This document shows positions 51,110 through 59,612 of a stretch of DNA of 64,000 nucleotides, piece by piece (the first letter of the stretch is position 1; each line of letters starts with the position of its first letter). The stretch covers positions 186,001-250,000 of the forward strand of contig JAWKTE010000003.1 in assembly GCA_041401985.1 (NCBI GenBank), in the 5' to 3' direction. A program made the translations under genes and the position numbers. This DNA comes from JACKHA01 sp041401985 (lineage in GTDB: Bacteria > Planctomycetota > Phycisphaerae > Phycisphaerales > UBA1924). The notes under the pieces were generated by a model. That model was not told where the DNA came from. It saw only the letters and a list, made by a program, of their open reading frames with translations, and ran no database searches.

Positions 51110-52540
51110 ATGGTGCTCCAAACCGCGACCATCGCCCGCAACACGTTCCTGGAGTCCATCCGCCAGCCCATCTACATGATCATCATCCTCCTGTGCGGGG
51201 TGCTGCTGCTGTTTACCACCTGGGGCACGGGCTTCTCGATGGGCTATTCCAGCAGCGCGGAGGTCTCGGGCGACAACAAACTCCTGCTCGACGTCGGGAT
51301 GGCCACGGTCTACGTCTCGGGCATGCTGCTGGCGGCGTTCGTCGCCACCGCCGCCGTCAGCCGCGAGATCGAGAACAAGACCGTGCTCACGGTCATCGCC
51401 AAGCCGATCAGCCGGACCTCTGTGATTCTGGGCAAGTACGCGGGCGTGTCGTGGGCGATGCTCATCGCCGTCATCCCCATGCTGGTGTTCCTGCTCATGG
51501 GCATCCGGCACGGCGTGATGTCCACCGCCGCCGACGAACTCGACGCCCCGGTCCTGGTGTTCACGTCCGCGGCCGTGGGGCTCGCGCTGTTCCTGGCGGC
51601 GTGGGGCAACTTTTTCTACGGCTGGCCGTTCTCCCAGACCGTCGTGCTCGCGCTCGTGCCGCTGAGCGTCGTGGCCTACGCCCTTGTGCTCGTGTTCGGC
51701 AAGGAGTGGAAACTCCAGATCGGGTACATCGAGCACCAGATGCTCGACCGATGGGAGCAGCCCACCGGCGAGAGCCAGACCCGGTTCGAGTGGCCACACG
51801 ACGACTTCAAGCCCCAGATCCTGCTCGCCTCGCTGGCGATGGCCATGTCGATGCTCGTGCTGTCGGCGGTCGCGGTCGCCGCCTCGACCCGCCTGCGCCA
51901 GGTCATGACCATCTTTGTGTGCTGCGGCGTGTTCCTGTTCGGGCTGCTCTCGAACTTCTTCGTCGGACGCCACGCCTACGACAACGACCGGCGCTCCGTG
52001 ATCCAGACCGCCGAGGCCGCCCATCCCGCCGAGGAGCCGTTCCGCGCCTCGGGCGACACCTATCGAATCACGCTTGAGTGGGCCCCGGACCCGCCGATGC
52101 GGGTCGGCGAGTCGTTCTATTACGGCGACTCGCCCAACGGCGCCCGCCTGGCGGTGCCGCCCTTCCGCCCGTTTGAGGGCGACGCCGCCGACCAGTTCTC
52201 GCTCTCTGGCCCGGGCGTCGATCCCGGCGTGGTCGTCACCGAGGTTCGAGGCCCGATGGACCTGACCATCCGGAACGTCGGCGCCTCCCCGGCCCGGGTC
52301 GCCCGACCGCCACGGGTCGGCGATCAGGTCTTCAGCCGCCCGACCCGCGTCCGCCCGGTGCCGCTGGCCCTGTGGGCGGCGATCCCGAACATGCAGAACT
52401 TCTGGCTCGTCGACGCGGTGACCCAGAACTCCCCGATCCCAACGTCCCATATCCTGCGGCTGGCCCTGTATGGGGTGGGACAGGTGGTCGCGCTGCTGTG
52501 CCTTGCTGTCATACTGTTCCAGCGTCGGGACGTCGGCTGA
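51110..52540 (+). CDS. ABC-2 family transporter permease
   Basis: 476 aa. It starts with ATIARNTFLESIRQPIYMIIIL, a typical amphipathic lead and first helix of ABC-2 permeases. About six helices are placed: 18-38, 60-85, 110-130, 140-165, 180-200 and 245-290, followed by a soluble extracytoplasmic domain (about 300-430) and a last helix near 450-470. The coupling segment SREIENKTVLTVIAKPISRTS is conserved. It is divergent from the SPFH cluster and has no adjacent ATPase, so it may share the one at 44205-45593 (inference). Confidence 0.88.
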   Translation: MVLQTATIARNTFLESIRQPIYMIIILLCGVLLLFTTWGTGFSMGYSSSAEVSGDNKLLLDVGMATVYVSGMLLAAFVATAAVSREIENKTVLTVIAKPISRTSVILGKYAGVSWAMLIAVIPMLVFLLMGIRHGVMSTAADELDAPVLVFTSAAVGLALFLAAWGNFFYGWPFSQTVVLALVPLSVVAYALVLVFGKEWKLQIGYIEHQMLDRWEQPTGESQTRFEWPHDDFKPQILLASLAMAMSMLVLSAVAVAASTRLRQVMTIFVCCGVFLFGLLSNFFVGRHAYDNDRRSVIQTAEAAHPAEEPFRASGDTYRITLEWAPDPPMRVGESFYYGDSPNGARLAVPPFRPFEGDAADQFSLSGPGVDPGVVVTEVRGPMDLTIRNVGASPARVARPPRVGDQVFSRPTRVRPVPLALWAAIPNMQNFWLVDAVTQNSPIPTSHILRLALYGVGQVVALLCLAVILFQRRDVG

Positions 52541-52645
52541 TCCGCCGGCGACCGGGCGTTTCGGGGGGTCCGGTTCGGATCGCCCGGTTCGTGGGGCCGC
52601 TCGCGCCCCGTTCGGCTTGCAAACCCTTGGAAAGGACGGTGCTCG

Positions 52646-52870
52646 ATGGCCGGTCAGGACAGCGGAAAGATGATCAAGATCGGTGTGGCGGTCGGCGCCC
52701 TGGTGATCGCGGCCGGGCTGATCGCCTGGACCATGCTCGGTGGCGGCGGCTCCGGCCCCGAGACCACCCCGCCGCCCCCGCCCACCCCCGAGCAGCAGCA
52801 GATGATCGATCAGCAGACGGAACTGCGTCAGCAGAACCCGGCGACGGCCGGTTCGGAAGCCGGCGCCTGA
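52646..52870 (+). CDS. Small single-pass membrane protein
   Basis: 74 aa with AAGGA about 9 nt upstream. A transmembrane helix (about 9-31, MIKIGVAVGALVIAAGLIAW) is followed by a Pro-run and a Gln-rich tail. No family was recognised. It lies 105 nt after the ABC permease and is followed by a strong hairpin terminator, so it may be the last gene of that transcript. Confidence 0.75.
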   Translation: MAGQDSGKMIKIGVAVGALVIAAGLIAWTMLGGGGSGPETTPPPPPTPEQQQMIDQQTELRQQNPATAGSEAGA

Positions 52871-52890
52871 TCCGCACGCGGTGACGACGC

Positions 52891-52920
52891 GGCGTGGCCC
52901 GATCGCGATCGGGCCACGCC
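52891..52920. terminator. Hairpin terminator (30-bp perfect palindrome)
   Basis: GGCGTGGCCCGATCG followed directly by its complement, then CGCGTTTGGT. The stem can form at least 13 bp with a small loop. It ends the permease and small-protein transcript. Confidence 0.7.
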
Positions 52921-52947
52921 CGCGTTTGGTCTCCCGGGAGGCTCCGC

Positions 52948-53193
52948 GTGGGGCTGTTCGGTTCGTCCAACGCCGACGTGGCCGCCCGGCTCGCGCGGGT
53001 CGAGCGGAAACTCGACGCGCTGCTGGCGAGCCTTGGCATCGACGGCGCGGCGTGTGCCGGCGCGGGGGATCCCGCGCTCGACGACGTCCGCGCTCTTGTC
53101 GCCGGCGGACGGAAGATCGAGGCGATCAAGCGGTACCGCGAGATCACGGGCGTGGGCCTGAAAGAGGCCAAGGTCGCCGTCGACGCGATGTAG
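52948..53193 (+). CDS. Mini-protein with L7/L12 C-terminal-like domain
   Basis: 81 aa from GTG 52948, chosen for GGGAGG 7 nt upstream. Residues 1-25 form an amphipathic helix (VAARLARVERKLDALLASLG). The last 35, DDVRALVAGGRKIEAIKRYREITG and VGLKEAKVAVDAM, match the helical CTD of ribosomal protein L7/L12 (GrKIeAIKlyRe...GLkEAK). Such stand-alone domains occur in many bacteria. The function is unknown; factor binding as in L7/L12 is possible. Confidence 0.8.
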   Translation: MGLFGSSNADVAARLARVERKLDALLASLGIDGAACAGAGDPALDDVRALVAGGRKIEAIKRYREITGVGLKEAKVAVDAM

Positions 53194-53350
53194 CGAGCCG
53201 GCGTACCCCCCCGCTGGGAGGCCGTCGGACCCGGATCGGCCGCTTTTGCTGCCGCAACCGCCCGTCCGTCTGCCGATAGGGAATCTGGGTTGGGGGGCTC
53301 CGCGAAGTTCCTCCCGGTTTGTGCCGAGGTCCGCTCGCAGGAGGGGTCCG

Positions 53351-54160
53351 ATGCCCGGCGAGTTCCAGAAACTGCCTTCCATCCTGGATGACGTGCCCGA
53401 CGCGGCGTCGGTCGGGGGTCCGAAGGTCCGGCGTCGGGGCGTGCGCGATCGACTCACCGCGCTCGACTCGCGGGTCAGGGGCTTTGCCGGATCGCTGTGG
53501 ACCAACCCGAAGCGGCGTCGCATCGCCATCCCGGCCGCGGCCCTGATCGTGGCCGGCGCGGGCGTGGGCACCTGGCTGGCGGTGCGGATGCAGCCCCCGC
53601 CGAACTACCAGACCGCCCGGATCGACCTGATCTTCGACTACACGCTGCTGACCGATGACTTCAACCGCCTGCCGATCGAGGAACGCCAGCGGCTTGTGGG
53701 CGAACTCATCCGGCGCGTCAGCGACCTGGACAGCAGCGAGAGCGGGATGCTGGCCGCGTTCGCCGCGGGCATCTACGGCAAGGCCCGCGAGCAACTGGAA
53801 GAGAACGTGTCGCGCCTGATGATCGACACGGTGGACCGGCAAGCGTCGCAGTATGTGAACGTGCCGCCGGAGCAGCGGGGCGAGTTCCTGGATCAGGCCG
53901 TGCTCGACCTGATGCGGACCGTCGAACTGATGGGCGGGCGGGTCGACGACCGCCCGGACAGCGAGCGTCTGGCCGACGCCCGCCAGCAGGCCCAGCGGGA
54001 CCAGGAAGCGCTGCAATCGGGCGAGTTCTCGGCCCGTGCCGCGGGCACCATGTTCCTGGTGCTCGACCGGGGCATCGGCGAGCACGCCAGCGCCCACCAG
54101 AAAGCCCGGGTCTCGAACATGCTGCGCGACATGACGCGGCACCTGCGCGGCGGCGGCTGA
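53351..54160 (+). CDS. Hypothetical single-pass membrane protein
   Basis: 269 aa from ATG 53351 with GGAGGGG upstream. A cytoplasmic N-terminus of about 50 basic residues precedes a transmembrane helix (about 58-78, RIAIPAAALIVAGAGVGTWLAV). The extracytoplasmic part is helical and charged with no recognised family. It stands alone between the L7/L12-like gene and a secreted protein gene. Confidence 0.75.
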   Translation: MPGEFQKLPSILDDVPDAASVGGPKVRRRGVRDRLTALDSRVRGFAGSLWTNPKRRRIAIPAAALIVAGAGVGTWLAVRMQPPPNYQTARIDLIFDYTLLTDDFNRLPIEERQRLVGELIRRVSDLDSSESGMLAAFAAGIYGKAREQLEENVSRLMIDTVDRQASQYVNVPPEQRGEFLDQAVLDLMRTVELMGGRVDDRPDSERLADARQQAQRDQEALQSGEFSARAAGTMFLVLDRGIGEHASAHQKARVSNMLRDMTRHLRGGG

Positions 54161-54220
54161 CCCGGCTGCTTGCGGACGCGCCGCCCGCAATCCGATCCCA
54201 CGCCAACCCGCGCGAAGGTC

Positions 54221-54248
54221 TTTGATCCGCGTGGCCCACCGTCTATGC
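54221..54248 (+). promoter_or_regulatory. Likely promoter of the 508-aa secreted protein gene
   Basis: TTTGAT (54221-54226), 16-nt spacer and TATGCT (54243-54248), 66 nt before the start codon. Confidence 0.5.
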
Positions 54249-54314
54249 TGGAGTTGCATCGGCGGCGCGGCTCTCGTGCCGACCGCCCTTGGTGGGACTG
54301 AGAGGAGCCTGATT

Positions 54315-55841
54315 ATGCGGACCTGCGCCATCGCCGCCCTCGCGGGCGTCGCGTCGATCGCCTGTGCGAACCCCGAGGTCATCTTCACGAGCATCCCGAC
54401 GTCGCCGACGTCGCTGATCCCGGGCGGCGGCGGGGCGCGGTTCCGCTCGCCGCTCGTGTCGATGCTCGATCTGTACTCGAGCCCGTCGGGCAACGCCTGG
54501 GTGTTCAAGGGCTTCAACGACAACGCCGACGGCGACATCATGATGGTCGGCAGCGGCGCGACGATCAGGATCCTGGCCGCGACCGAGGGCGACGCCCTGC
54601 AGGGCACCGGTTTCACGTTCGGGTTCTTCGACTCGGACTGCTCGATCAACGACAACGGCGTCGCGGCGTTCGGCAACCGCCTCGTGGGCGCGACCGCGAC
54701 CACCGACGAGGTGCTGCTCCGCTGGACGCCCGCCGTGGGCGCCCTGCTGATGCACCAGGAGTCGGACGCGGCCCCCGGCCTGATCGACGCGCCGGGCCAG
54801 TTCTCGGGCGACGAAACGCTGGGCAACTCGCTCAACTCGCCCGTCATCCTCGCGAGCGGCGACTTTGCCTTCCGGGCCGATCTGATCAACAACCTCGCGA
54901 GCGACCGCGATGCGGCCCTGTACATGGGCAACACCGTGCTCATGCAGCAGAACACGCCGCTGCTCGGCCAGTTCTATGACGCGCCCGTCGCCTCGACGCT
55001 GCGCCTCACGCCCGACGGCGCGCACTGGATGGCCGAGGTCGACACCACGGTCGGCCTGGGCACCACCGACGCGCTGCTGCTCGACGGCGCGATCGTCATC
55101 CAGAACGGCGACCCGCTCACCACACTCGCGCTGCCCGTCGATGCCATCTTCGACAACGACCTGCTGCCCAACCAGTCATGGACCGCGCGCGGCGACTTCC
55201 CGGGCGACAACGACTGGGCCGTCAAGGACGGCGTGGTCGCGTTCGTCACCGGCGATCCGATCCAGACCGCGCTCGGCACCGAGCACGTCGGCGACGCCAT
55301 CAGCGTGTTCCGCGCCAACCTCGCCGGCGACACGCTCATGGTCTGCAACACCGACAACCCCTTCTCCGACCGCGACACGGTTATGATGCTCAACGACGAC
55401 ACCGAACTGGCCCGCGAGGGAGACCCGGTCGACGTCGACGGCAACGGCCTGCCCGACGACGACGCGTTCATCGCCACCTTCGGGGCCAACGACGCGTTCT
55501 TCGGCGACGACGGATTCGTCTACTTCCTGTGCACGCTCCGCAACGAGTCGCAGACCAGCCTCGGCTCGGCGTTCCTGCGCGTGCAGATCGACGCGGGCGG
55601 CTGCGCCCCCGACCTGACCACCGGCGCGATCCAGGGCGTGCCCGGCTACGGCGTGCCCAACGGCGTGCTCAACAACGACGACTTCTTCTACTACCTCGCC
55701 CAGTTCGCCGCCGGCAACATCGCCGTCGCCGACCTCACCACCGGCGCGATCCCCGGCATGCCCGGCTACGGCGTGCCGAACGGCGTGCTCAACAACGACG
55801 ACTTCTTCTACTACCTGGCGATCTTCGCCGCGGGGTGCTGA
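54315..55841 (+). CDS. Secreted protein with twin C-terminal dockerin-like repeats
   Basis: 508 aa from ATG 54315 with GAGGAG upstream. Signal peptide about 1-18. The body (about 20-420) is beta-rich with recurring units containing NDNGVAAFG- and GDFAFRAD-like strands, similar to repeat domains in planctomycete exported proteins. The last 75 residues are two near-identical repeats (PDLTTGAI, then PGYGVPNGVLNNDDFFYYL, then FAAGN or FAAGC). The protein ends in Gly-Cys. It is probably exported and attached to the envelope through this module (inference). Confidence 0.85.
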   Translation: MRTCAIAALAGVASIACANPEVIFTSIPTSPTSLIPGGGGARFRSPLVSMLDLYSSPSGNAWVFKGFNDNADGDIMMVGSGATIRILAATEGDALQGTGFTFGFFDSDCSINDNGVAAFGNRLVGATATTDEVLLRWTPAVGALLMHQESDAAPGLIDAPGQFSGDETLGNSLNSPVILASGDFAFRADLINNLASDRDAALYMGNTVLMQQNTPLLGQFYDAPVASTLRLTPDGAHWMAEVDTTVGLGTTDALLLDGAIVIQNGDPLTTLALPVDAIFDNDLLPNQSWTARGDFPGDNDWAVKDGVVAFVTGDPIQTALGTEHVGDAISVFRANLAGDTLMVCNTDNPFSDRDTVMMLNDDTELAREGDPVDVDGNGLPDDDAFIATFGANDAFFGDDGFVYFLCTLRNESQTSLGSAFLRVQIDAGGCAPDLTTGAIQGVPGYGVPNGVLNNDDFFYYLAQFAAGNIAVADLTTGAIPGMPGYGVPNGVLNNDDFFYYLAIFAAGC

Positions 55842-55882
55842 GCCCGCAAGCGAGGGCGACGCCCGCAACCCCCCCGATCGGC

Positions 55883-55911
55883 TTGGATTCGGCCGGCTCC
55901 GGGGCTATCTT
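55883..55911 (+). promoter_or_regulatory. Likely promoter of the beta-propeller gene
   Basis: TTGGAT (55883-55888), 17-nt spacer and TATCTT (55906-55911), 58 nt before the start codon at 55970. Confidence 0.55.
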
Positions 55912-55969
55912 GGTCGAACCGGCTCGCCGGGGGGATTCTCGCAACGACGTCCGTTTGGGAGCGATCATC

Positions 55970-58603
55970 ATGCGCACCGCCACCTCCGCCGCCCGGCGGC
56001 TCAGCCGTCTCCTCGCGCTCGCCATCACCGCCGGGCTCGCTAGCGCGGCCCACGCCCAGTGGATCGATGAGGCAACCGTTCACGGGGACCCCCGCGACGC
56101 CGACACCATCGTGTACACATACGTTCGCCCGGCCGACCTGCCCCCGCTGCGGCTCGGCGCCGAGCCGCGGCTGGCCGGGCCGACGCCGGAACTGACGCCC
56201 GCCTACGTCCCAACGGGCGGCGATCCCGAAGGCGACGGCCCGAGCGATGTCGCGTTCACGCCCGATGGTTCGCTCATCGTCATCAGCCACCGAGAGAGCC
56301 GGAACATCGTCGTGTTCAACGCCGCGACCCGGGCGTTCGTGCGGGCCATCGATGTCGGCGGGGCGGCCCAGGCGGTCGAGATCGCATCGGACGGCACGAC
56401 GGCGGTGGTGGCCCTTGTCGACACCGACGAGGCGGTGCTGGTCAACATCGCAACGGGCGCGGAACTCGGGCGCGTGCTTGTCGGGCAGTCGCCGGGCGTC
56501 GTGAAGATCAACGCCTCGGGCACGCGCGCCGTGGTCGGCAACACGTTCGATTCATCGCTCAGCGTGATCGACATCGCCACGCGCTCGGAACTGCGCCGGA
56601 TCCCCGGCGTCGGGTTCACGCAGACGATCTCGTTCACGCCCGAATCCGGCCAGACCGGGCTGGCCTACAGCGAGTTCGAGTTCGCGTCGGACCAGATCGT
56701 CGTCAACGCCGACCGCTTCGGCGACGCGATCCAGTTCGTCGACATCGAGACGGGGCTGGTCAATACGGTCGGCGTGGCCGATGCGCCCGCGGGCCTGGCC
56801 ATCACGCCCTCGGGCACGGTCGGGGTGGTCGCCCATGCGGGCACGGTCTCGCAGATCACGCTCATCAACCCGCTGGCCTCGAGCGTCACGGGCACGATCG
56901 GCACGGGTGTCCAGCCGCAGGGGCCGGTCGCAATCGACCCGGCCGGGACCAAGGCCGTGGTCGCGATCCTGAACGCCGCGGTGCTCGTGGACCTTGTCAC
57001 GCAGAGCGTCTCTCCGAGCATCAGCACCGCCAGCAACTCCGCGTGGCTGACCACCGCCGATGGGCTGTACGCCTTGGGCGTCGGCTTCCGCGGCAGCCTC
57101 ATCCGCTTCTCCGACGGCGCGCTTGTCAAGGACCTCAACAACTTCGTGAGCACGTCGATCGGAGCGGTCTCGCCGGTCGGGGCCCGGGCCGCGCTGGTCG
57201 CGCCGAACTTCGGCGAGGACCTCGTGACGGTCTCGACCAGCGGGGCCGCGGGGGTGCTGGAGGGCGCGGTGCTGACCGGCCCCGACCCCGAGTTCGACCG
57301 GACCCGCACCGCCGGCATCACGCCCGACGGCTCGCGCGCGGGCGTGGCCGGCATCGTCTCCGACTCGCTGGCGATCCTCGACGATGAGGGCACGATCATC
57401 GACCGGGCCGCGACGGGGATGCGCCCGGGCGGTGTCGGCATCACGCCGGACGGTTCCAAGGCGATCGTTGCCAATCTCGACTCGTTCTTCGCGACGATCC
57501 ACACGGTCGGCGGCGCGACGGTGCAGGTGCCGATGGGGCGGCGGGCCGGGCTCGCGCTCGTCAGCCCGGACGGGCAGTACGCGTACCTGCCGGTCGTGGC
57601 CGACGGCGACGGCGTCTATCGCATCAACCTGGTCACCAACGCGGTGGAGGGCGCCAAGCTGCCCGTGGGCAACATGGGCAGCGTGAGTTACCCGTACTTC
57701 CCCGTGTCCGGCGCGGCCCTGAGCCCCGACGGCGCCACGCTCGTCACCTGCGGCTCCTTCGACGACACGATCTCGATCATCGACACCGCGTCGTGGTCGG
57801 TCGTCGCCACGGTGTTCGTCGGTGAGTTCCCGACGTTCGCGGCGTTCAGCCCCGACGGCTCTCGGATCTATGTGTCGTGCTCCGATGCGGCAAGCACCGT
57901 GGACACGGTCTCGGTCGTCGAGAACGCCGGGGCGGCGTCGGCCCAGATCGCCTCGATCCCGGTCGGCAACGCGCCGTACGCCATCGACGTGGGCGCGACC
58001 CGCGCGTATGTGCTCAACACGCAGACCGCCGACACCATCTCGGTGATCGATCGGGCGTCGAACACGGTTGTGAACACCTTCTCGCTGCCGGAACAGGGCA
58101 GCGACCTGGCCCTCGATGACGCGGCCGGGCTGCTGTATGTGCCAAGCGGGGAGGCGCTGACGACCCTGGGCGGCAACGTGGGCTTCTCGACCTCCAGCGC
58201 CGGGCGGATGCGTGTCTTCGACGCCGGCACCGGCTTGCTGCTCGACACGATCGACACGGGCCGGGCCCCGACGTTCATGGCAGCCACGCCCGCCCGCTCG
58301 CACTTCGTGCTCCCGCACCCGGCGGGCGACGGCGCGACGCTGCTCGTGCCCGAATCGACCGGCTGCCAGCCCGACTTGACCACGACGGCCATCGCCGGCA
58401 CACCGGGCTATGGCGTGCCCAACGGCGTGCTGAACAACGACGACTTCTTCTACTACCTCGCCCAATTCGCCGCCGGCAACCTCGGCGTCGCCGACCTGAC
58501 GACCACGGCCATCGCCGGCCAGCCCGGCTACGGCGTGCCCAACGGCATCCTGAACAACGACGATTTCTTCTACTTCCTGACGATCTTCGCCGCGGGCTGC
58601 TGA
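55970..58603 (+). CDS. Secreted beta-propeller protein with twin C-terminal dockerin-like repeats
   Basis: 877 aa from ATG 55970 with GGGAG about 9 nt upstream. Signal peptide about 1-29 (cleaved after AHA). The body contains many YVTN/NHL-like beta-propeller blades with motifs such as FTPDGSLIVIS, ITPDGSKAIVANL and LSPDGATLVTCGSFDDTISIID. The C-terminal 75 residues are two repeats like those of the preceding gene, again ending in AAGC. Propellers of this type bind partners or ligands outside the cell. The two tandem genes share the anchor module but not the body and have separate promoters. Confidence 0.88.
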   Translation: MRTATSAARRLSRLLALAITAGLASAAHAQWIDEATVHGDPRDADTIVYTYVRPADLPPLRLGAEPRLAGPTPELTPAYVPTGGDPEGDGPSDVAFTPDGSLIVISHRESRNIVVFNAATRAFVRAIDVGGAAQAVEIASDGTTAVVALVDTDEAVLVNIATGAELGRVLVGQSPGVVKINASGTRAVVGNTFDSSLSVIDIATRSELRRIPGVGFTQTISFTPESGQTGLAYSEFEFASDQIVVNADRFGDAIQFVDIETGLVNTVGVADAPAGLAITPSGTVGVVAHAGTVSQITLINPLASSVTGTIGTGVQPQGPVAIDPAGTKAVVAILNAAVLVDLVTQSVSPSISTASNSAWLTTADGLYALGVGFRGSLIRFSDGALVKDLNNFVSTSIGAVSPVGARAALVAPNFGEDLVTVSTSGAAGVLEGAVLTGPDPEFDRTRTAGITPDGSRAGVAGIVSDSLAILDDEGTIIDRAATGMRPGGVGITPDGSKAIVANLDSFFATIHTVGGATVQVPMGRRAGLALVSPDGQYAYLPVVADGDGVYRINLVTNAVEGAKLPVGNMGSVSYPYFPVSGAALSPDGATLVTCGSFDDTISIIDTASWSVVATVFVGEFPTFAAFSPDGSRIYVSCSDAASTVDTVSVVENAGAASAQIASIPVGNAPYAIDVGATRAYVLNTQTADTISVIDRASNTVVNTFSLPEQGSDLALDDAAGLLYVPSGEALTTLGGNVGFSTSSAGRMRVFDAGTGLLLDTIDTGRAPTFMAATPARSHFVLPHPAGDGATLLVPESTGCQPDLTTTAIAGTPGYGVPNGVLNNDDFFYYLAQFAAGNLGVADLTTTAIAGQPGYGVPNGILNNDDFFYFLTIFAAGC

Positions 58604-58628
58604 GCCGACAAACCGGCCTCAAGGCGAC

Positions 58629-59075
58629 TCAAGTGCCGCCCGAGCGACGCCGCCGTGCGGCACCGTCGGCCCCGCGCGAAGGCGATCGGTTCGCGCCGCC
58701 TGCGCCATCGACGTCCTCCGACACCTCGTATGTCGTCTCAAGCGTCTCGACGTACCCGTCCCGCTGACGCGGCGGCGACACCGAGGTGAACGACCGGGTC
58801 ACGCCGGGGCGTTGCGCGCCGGTTTCGCCATGGCCGGTCCCGCGGGCGTCAGCGTTGCTGCCGGCGTACTCGCGGACGATCTGCCCCTCGACCGCCGCGA
58901 CCACGCTCGCCCGCTCGGCCTCGGGCACCAGCATCAACGCCGACAGCCACCGCCGGGCCAGTTCAGGCCCCGTCGGGCGGAGCAGTTCGATCAGGAGGCG
59001 GAGGTGGTCGCTGGGGGATGGCCCCGGCGATCCGGTTGGCTCGGGAATCATCGGTTGCGGCACGGGCGGTTCCAT
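58629..59075 (-). CDS. Hypothetical protein overlapping the XRE regulator (possible frameshifted part)
   Basis: 148 aa if started at ATG 59075; GGAGG touches the ATG, too close for a normal binding site. Residues 22-75 (PSDHLRLLIELLRPTGPELA and following) look like a real helical domain; the rest is Gly/Arg/Ser-rich. The frame overlaps the upstream regulator by 113 nt and is shifted by one base relative to it. It is either a separate coupled gene or the C-terminal part of the regulator after a frameshift. Confidence 0.5.
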   Translation of the reverse strand: MEPPVPQPMIPEPTGSPGPSPSDHLRLLIELLRPTGPELARRWLSALMLVPEAERASVVAAVEGQIVREYAGSNADARGTGHGETGAQRPGVTRSFTSVSPPRQRDGYVETLETTYEVSEDVDGAGGANRSPSRGADGAARRRRSGGT

Positions 59076-59493
59076 CCTCCGATTGTTGCGGCTTGGCCTC
59101 GACCGCGGCGGCGGCCTGCGCCTCGCCCCGCACGCGCGTCTCGAGCGTCTGCACGTACAACTCCACCCGCTCGAGCCGTCCGCGCATCTGCTCGAGTCGG
59201 TCGGCCATCGCGCCAAGCAGGTCGGTCGGGCCCGCGGATCGCAGCGCGTGACCCCGCACATCCGCCGCCAGCATCGGGCCCTGGCCCGTCAGCAGCCAGT
59301 CGGCGCTGATGCCGAGTGAGCGGCAGAACGCCACGACGAACGCCAGGCTCGGGGCCTGGCCCTGCATGTACCGCCGCACGTTCTCGGCGTGGACGCCCGT
59401 CAGGTCGGCGACCTGGCGATAGGTCCGCTCGCCGACGGCGTGCTCGAGGCGGTTGTGGAGCGATGAACGGGTGAGCGTGGTCACGCCGGGCAC
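58963..59493 (-). CDS. XRE-family transcriptional regulator
   Basis: 176 aa with a GTG start at 59493 (GTG 59484 also possible). The N-terminal HTH covers about 10-68: RTYRQVADLTGVHAENVRRY, then LAFVVAFCRSLGISADWLLTG. This is a Cro/C1-type fold with a downstream coiled coil (about 90-118) and a Pro-rich end (PQRPPPPPDRTAPP) that resembles an out-of-frame reading. Its targets are unknown. It precedes the overlapping 148-aa frame on the same strand. Confidence 0.82.
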   Translation of the reverse strand: MPGVTTLTRSSLHNRLEHAVGERTYRQVADLTGVHAENVRRYMQGQAPSLAFVVAFCRSLGISADWLLTGQGPMLAADVRGHALRSAGPTDLLGAMADRLEQMRGRLERVELYVQTLETRVRGEAQAAAAVEAKPQQSEDGTARAATDDSRANRIAGAIPQRPPPPPDRTAPPDGA

Positions 59494-59612
59494 GTTACCA
59501 GCGCGGCGCGTGGCCCGCCACCGGTTTGCGGCACCTGTTCAACAAGCGGGCTACGAACGCTTCGGCGAGGATTCTGTGGACGATCGGCACGGAATCGTGC
59601 GTCATCCACAAA

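Noticed and set aside
56552..58465. A 637-codon antisense frame over the beta-propeller gene
   Set aside because: Arg/Asp/Gly-rich shadow of the repeat-bearing plus-strand gene; no family pattern.
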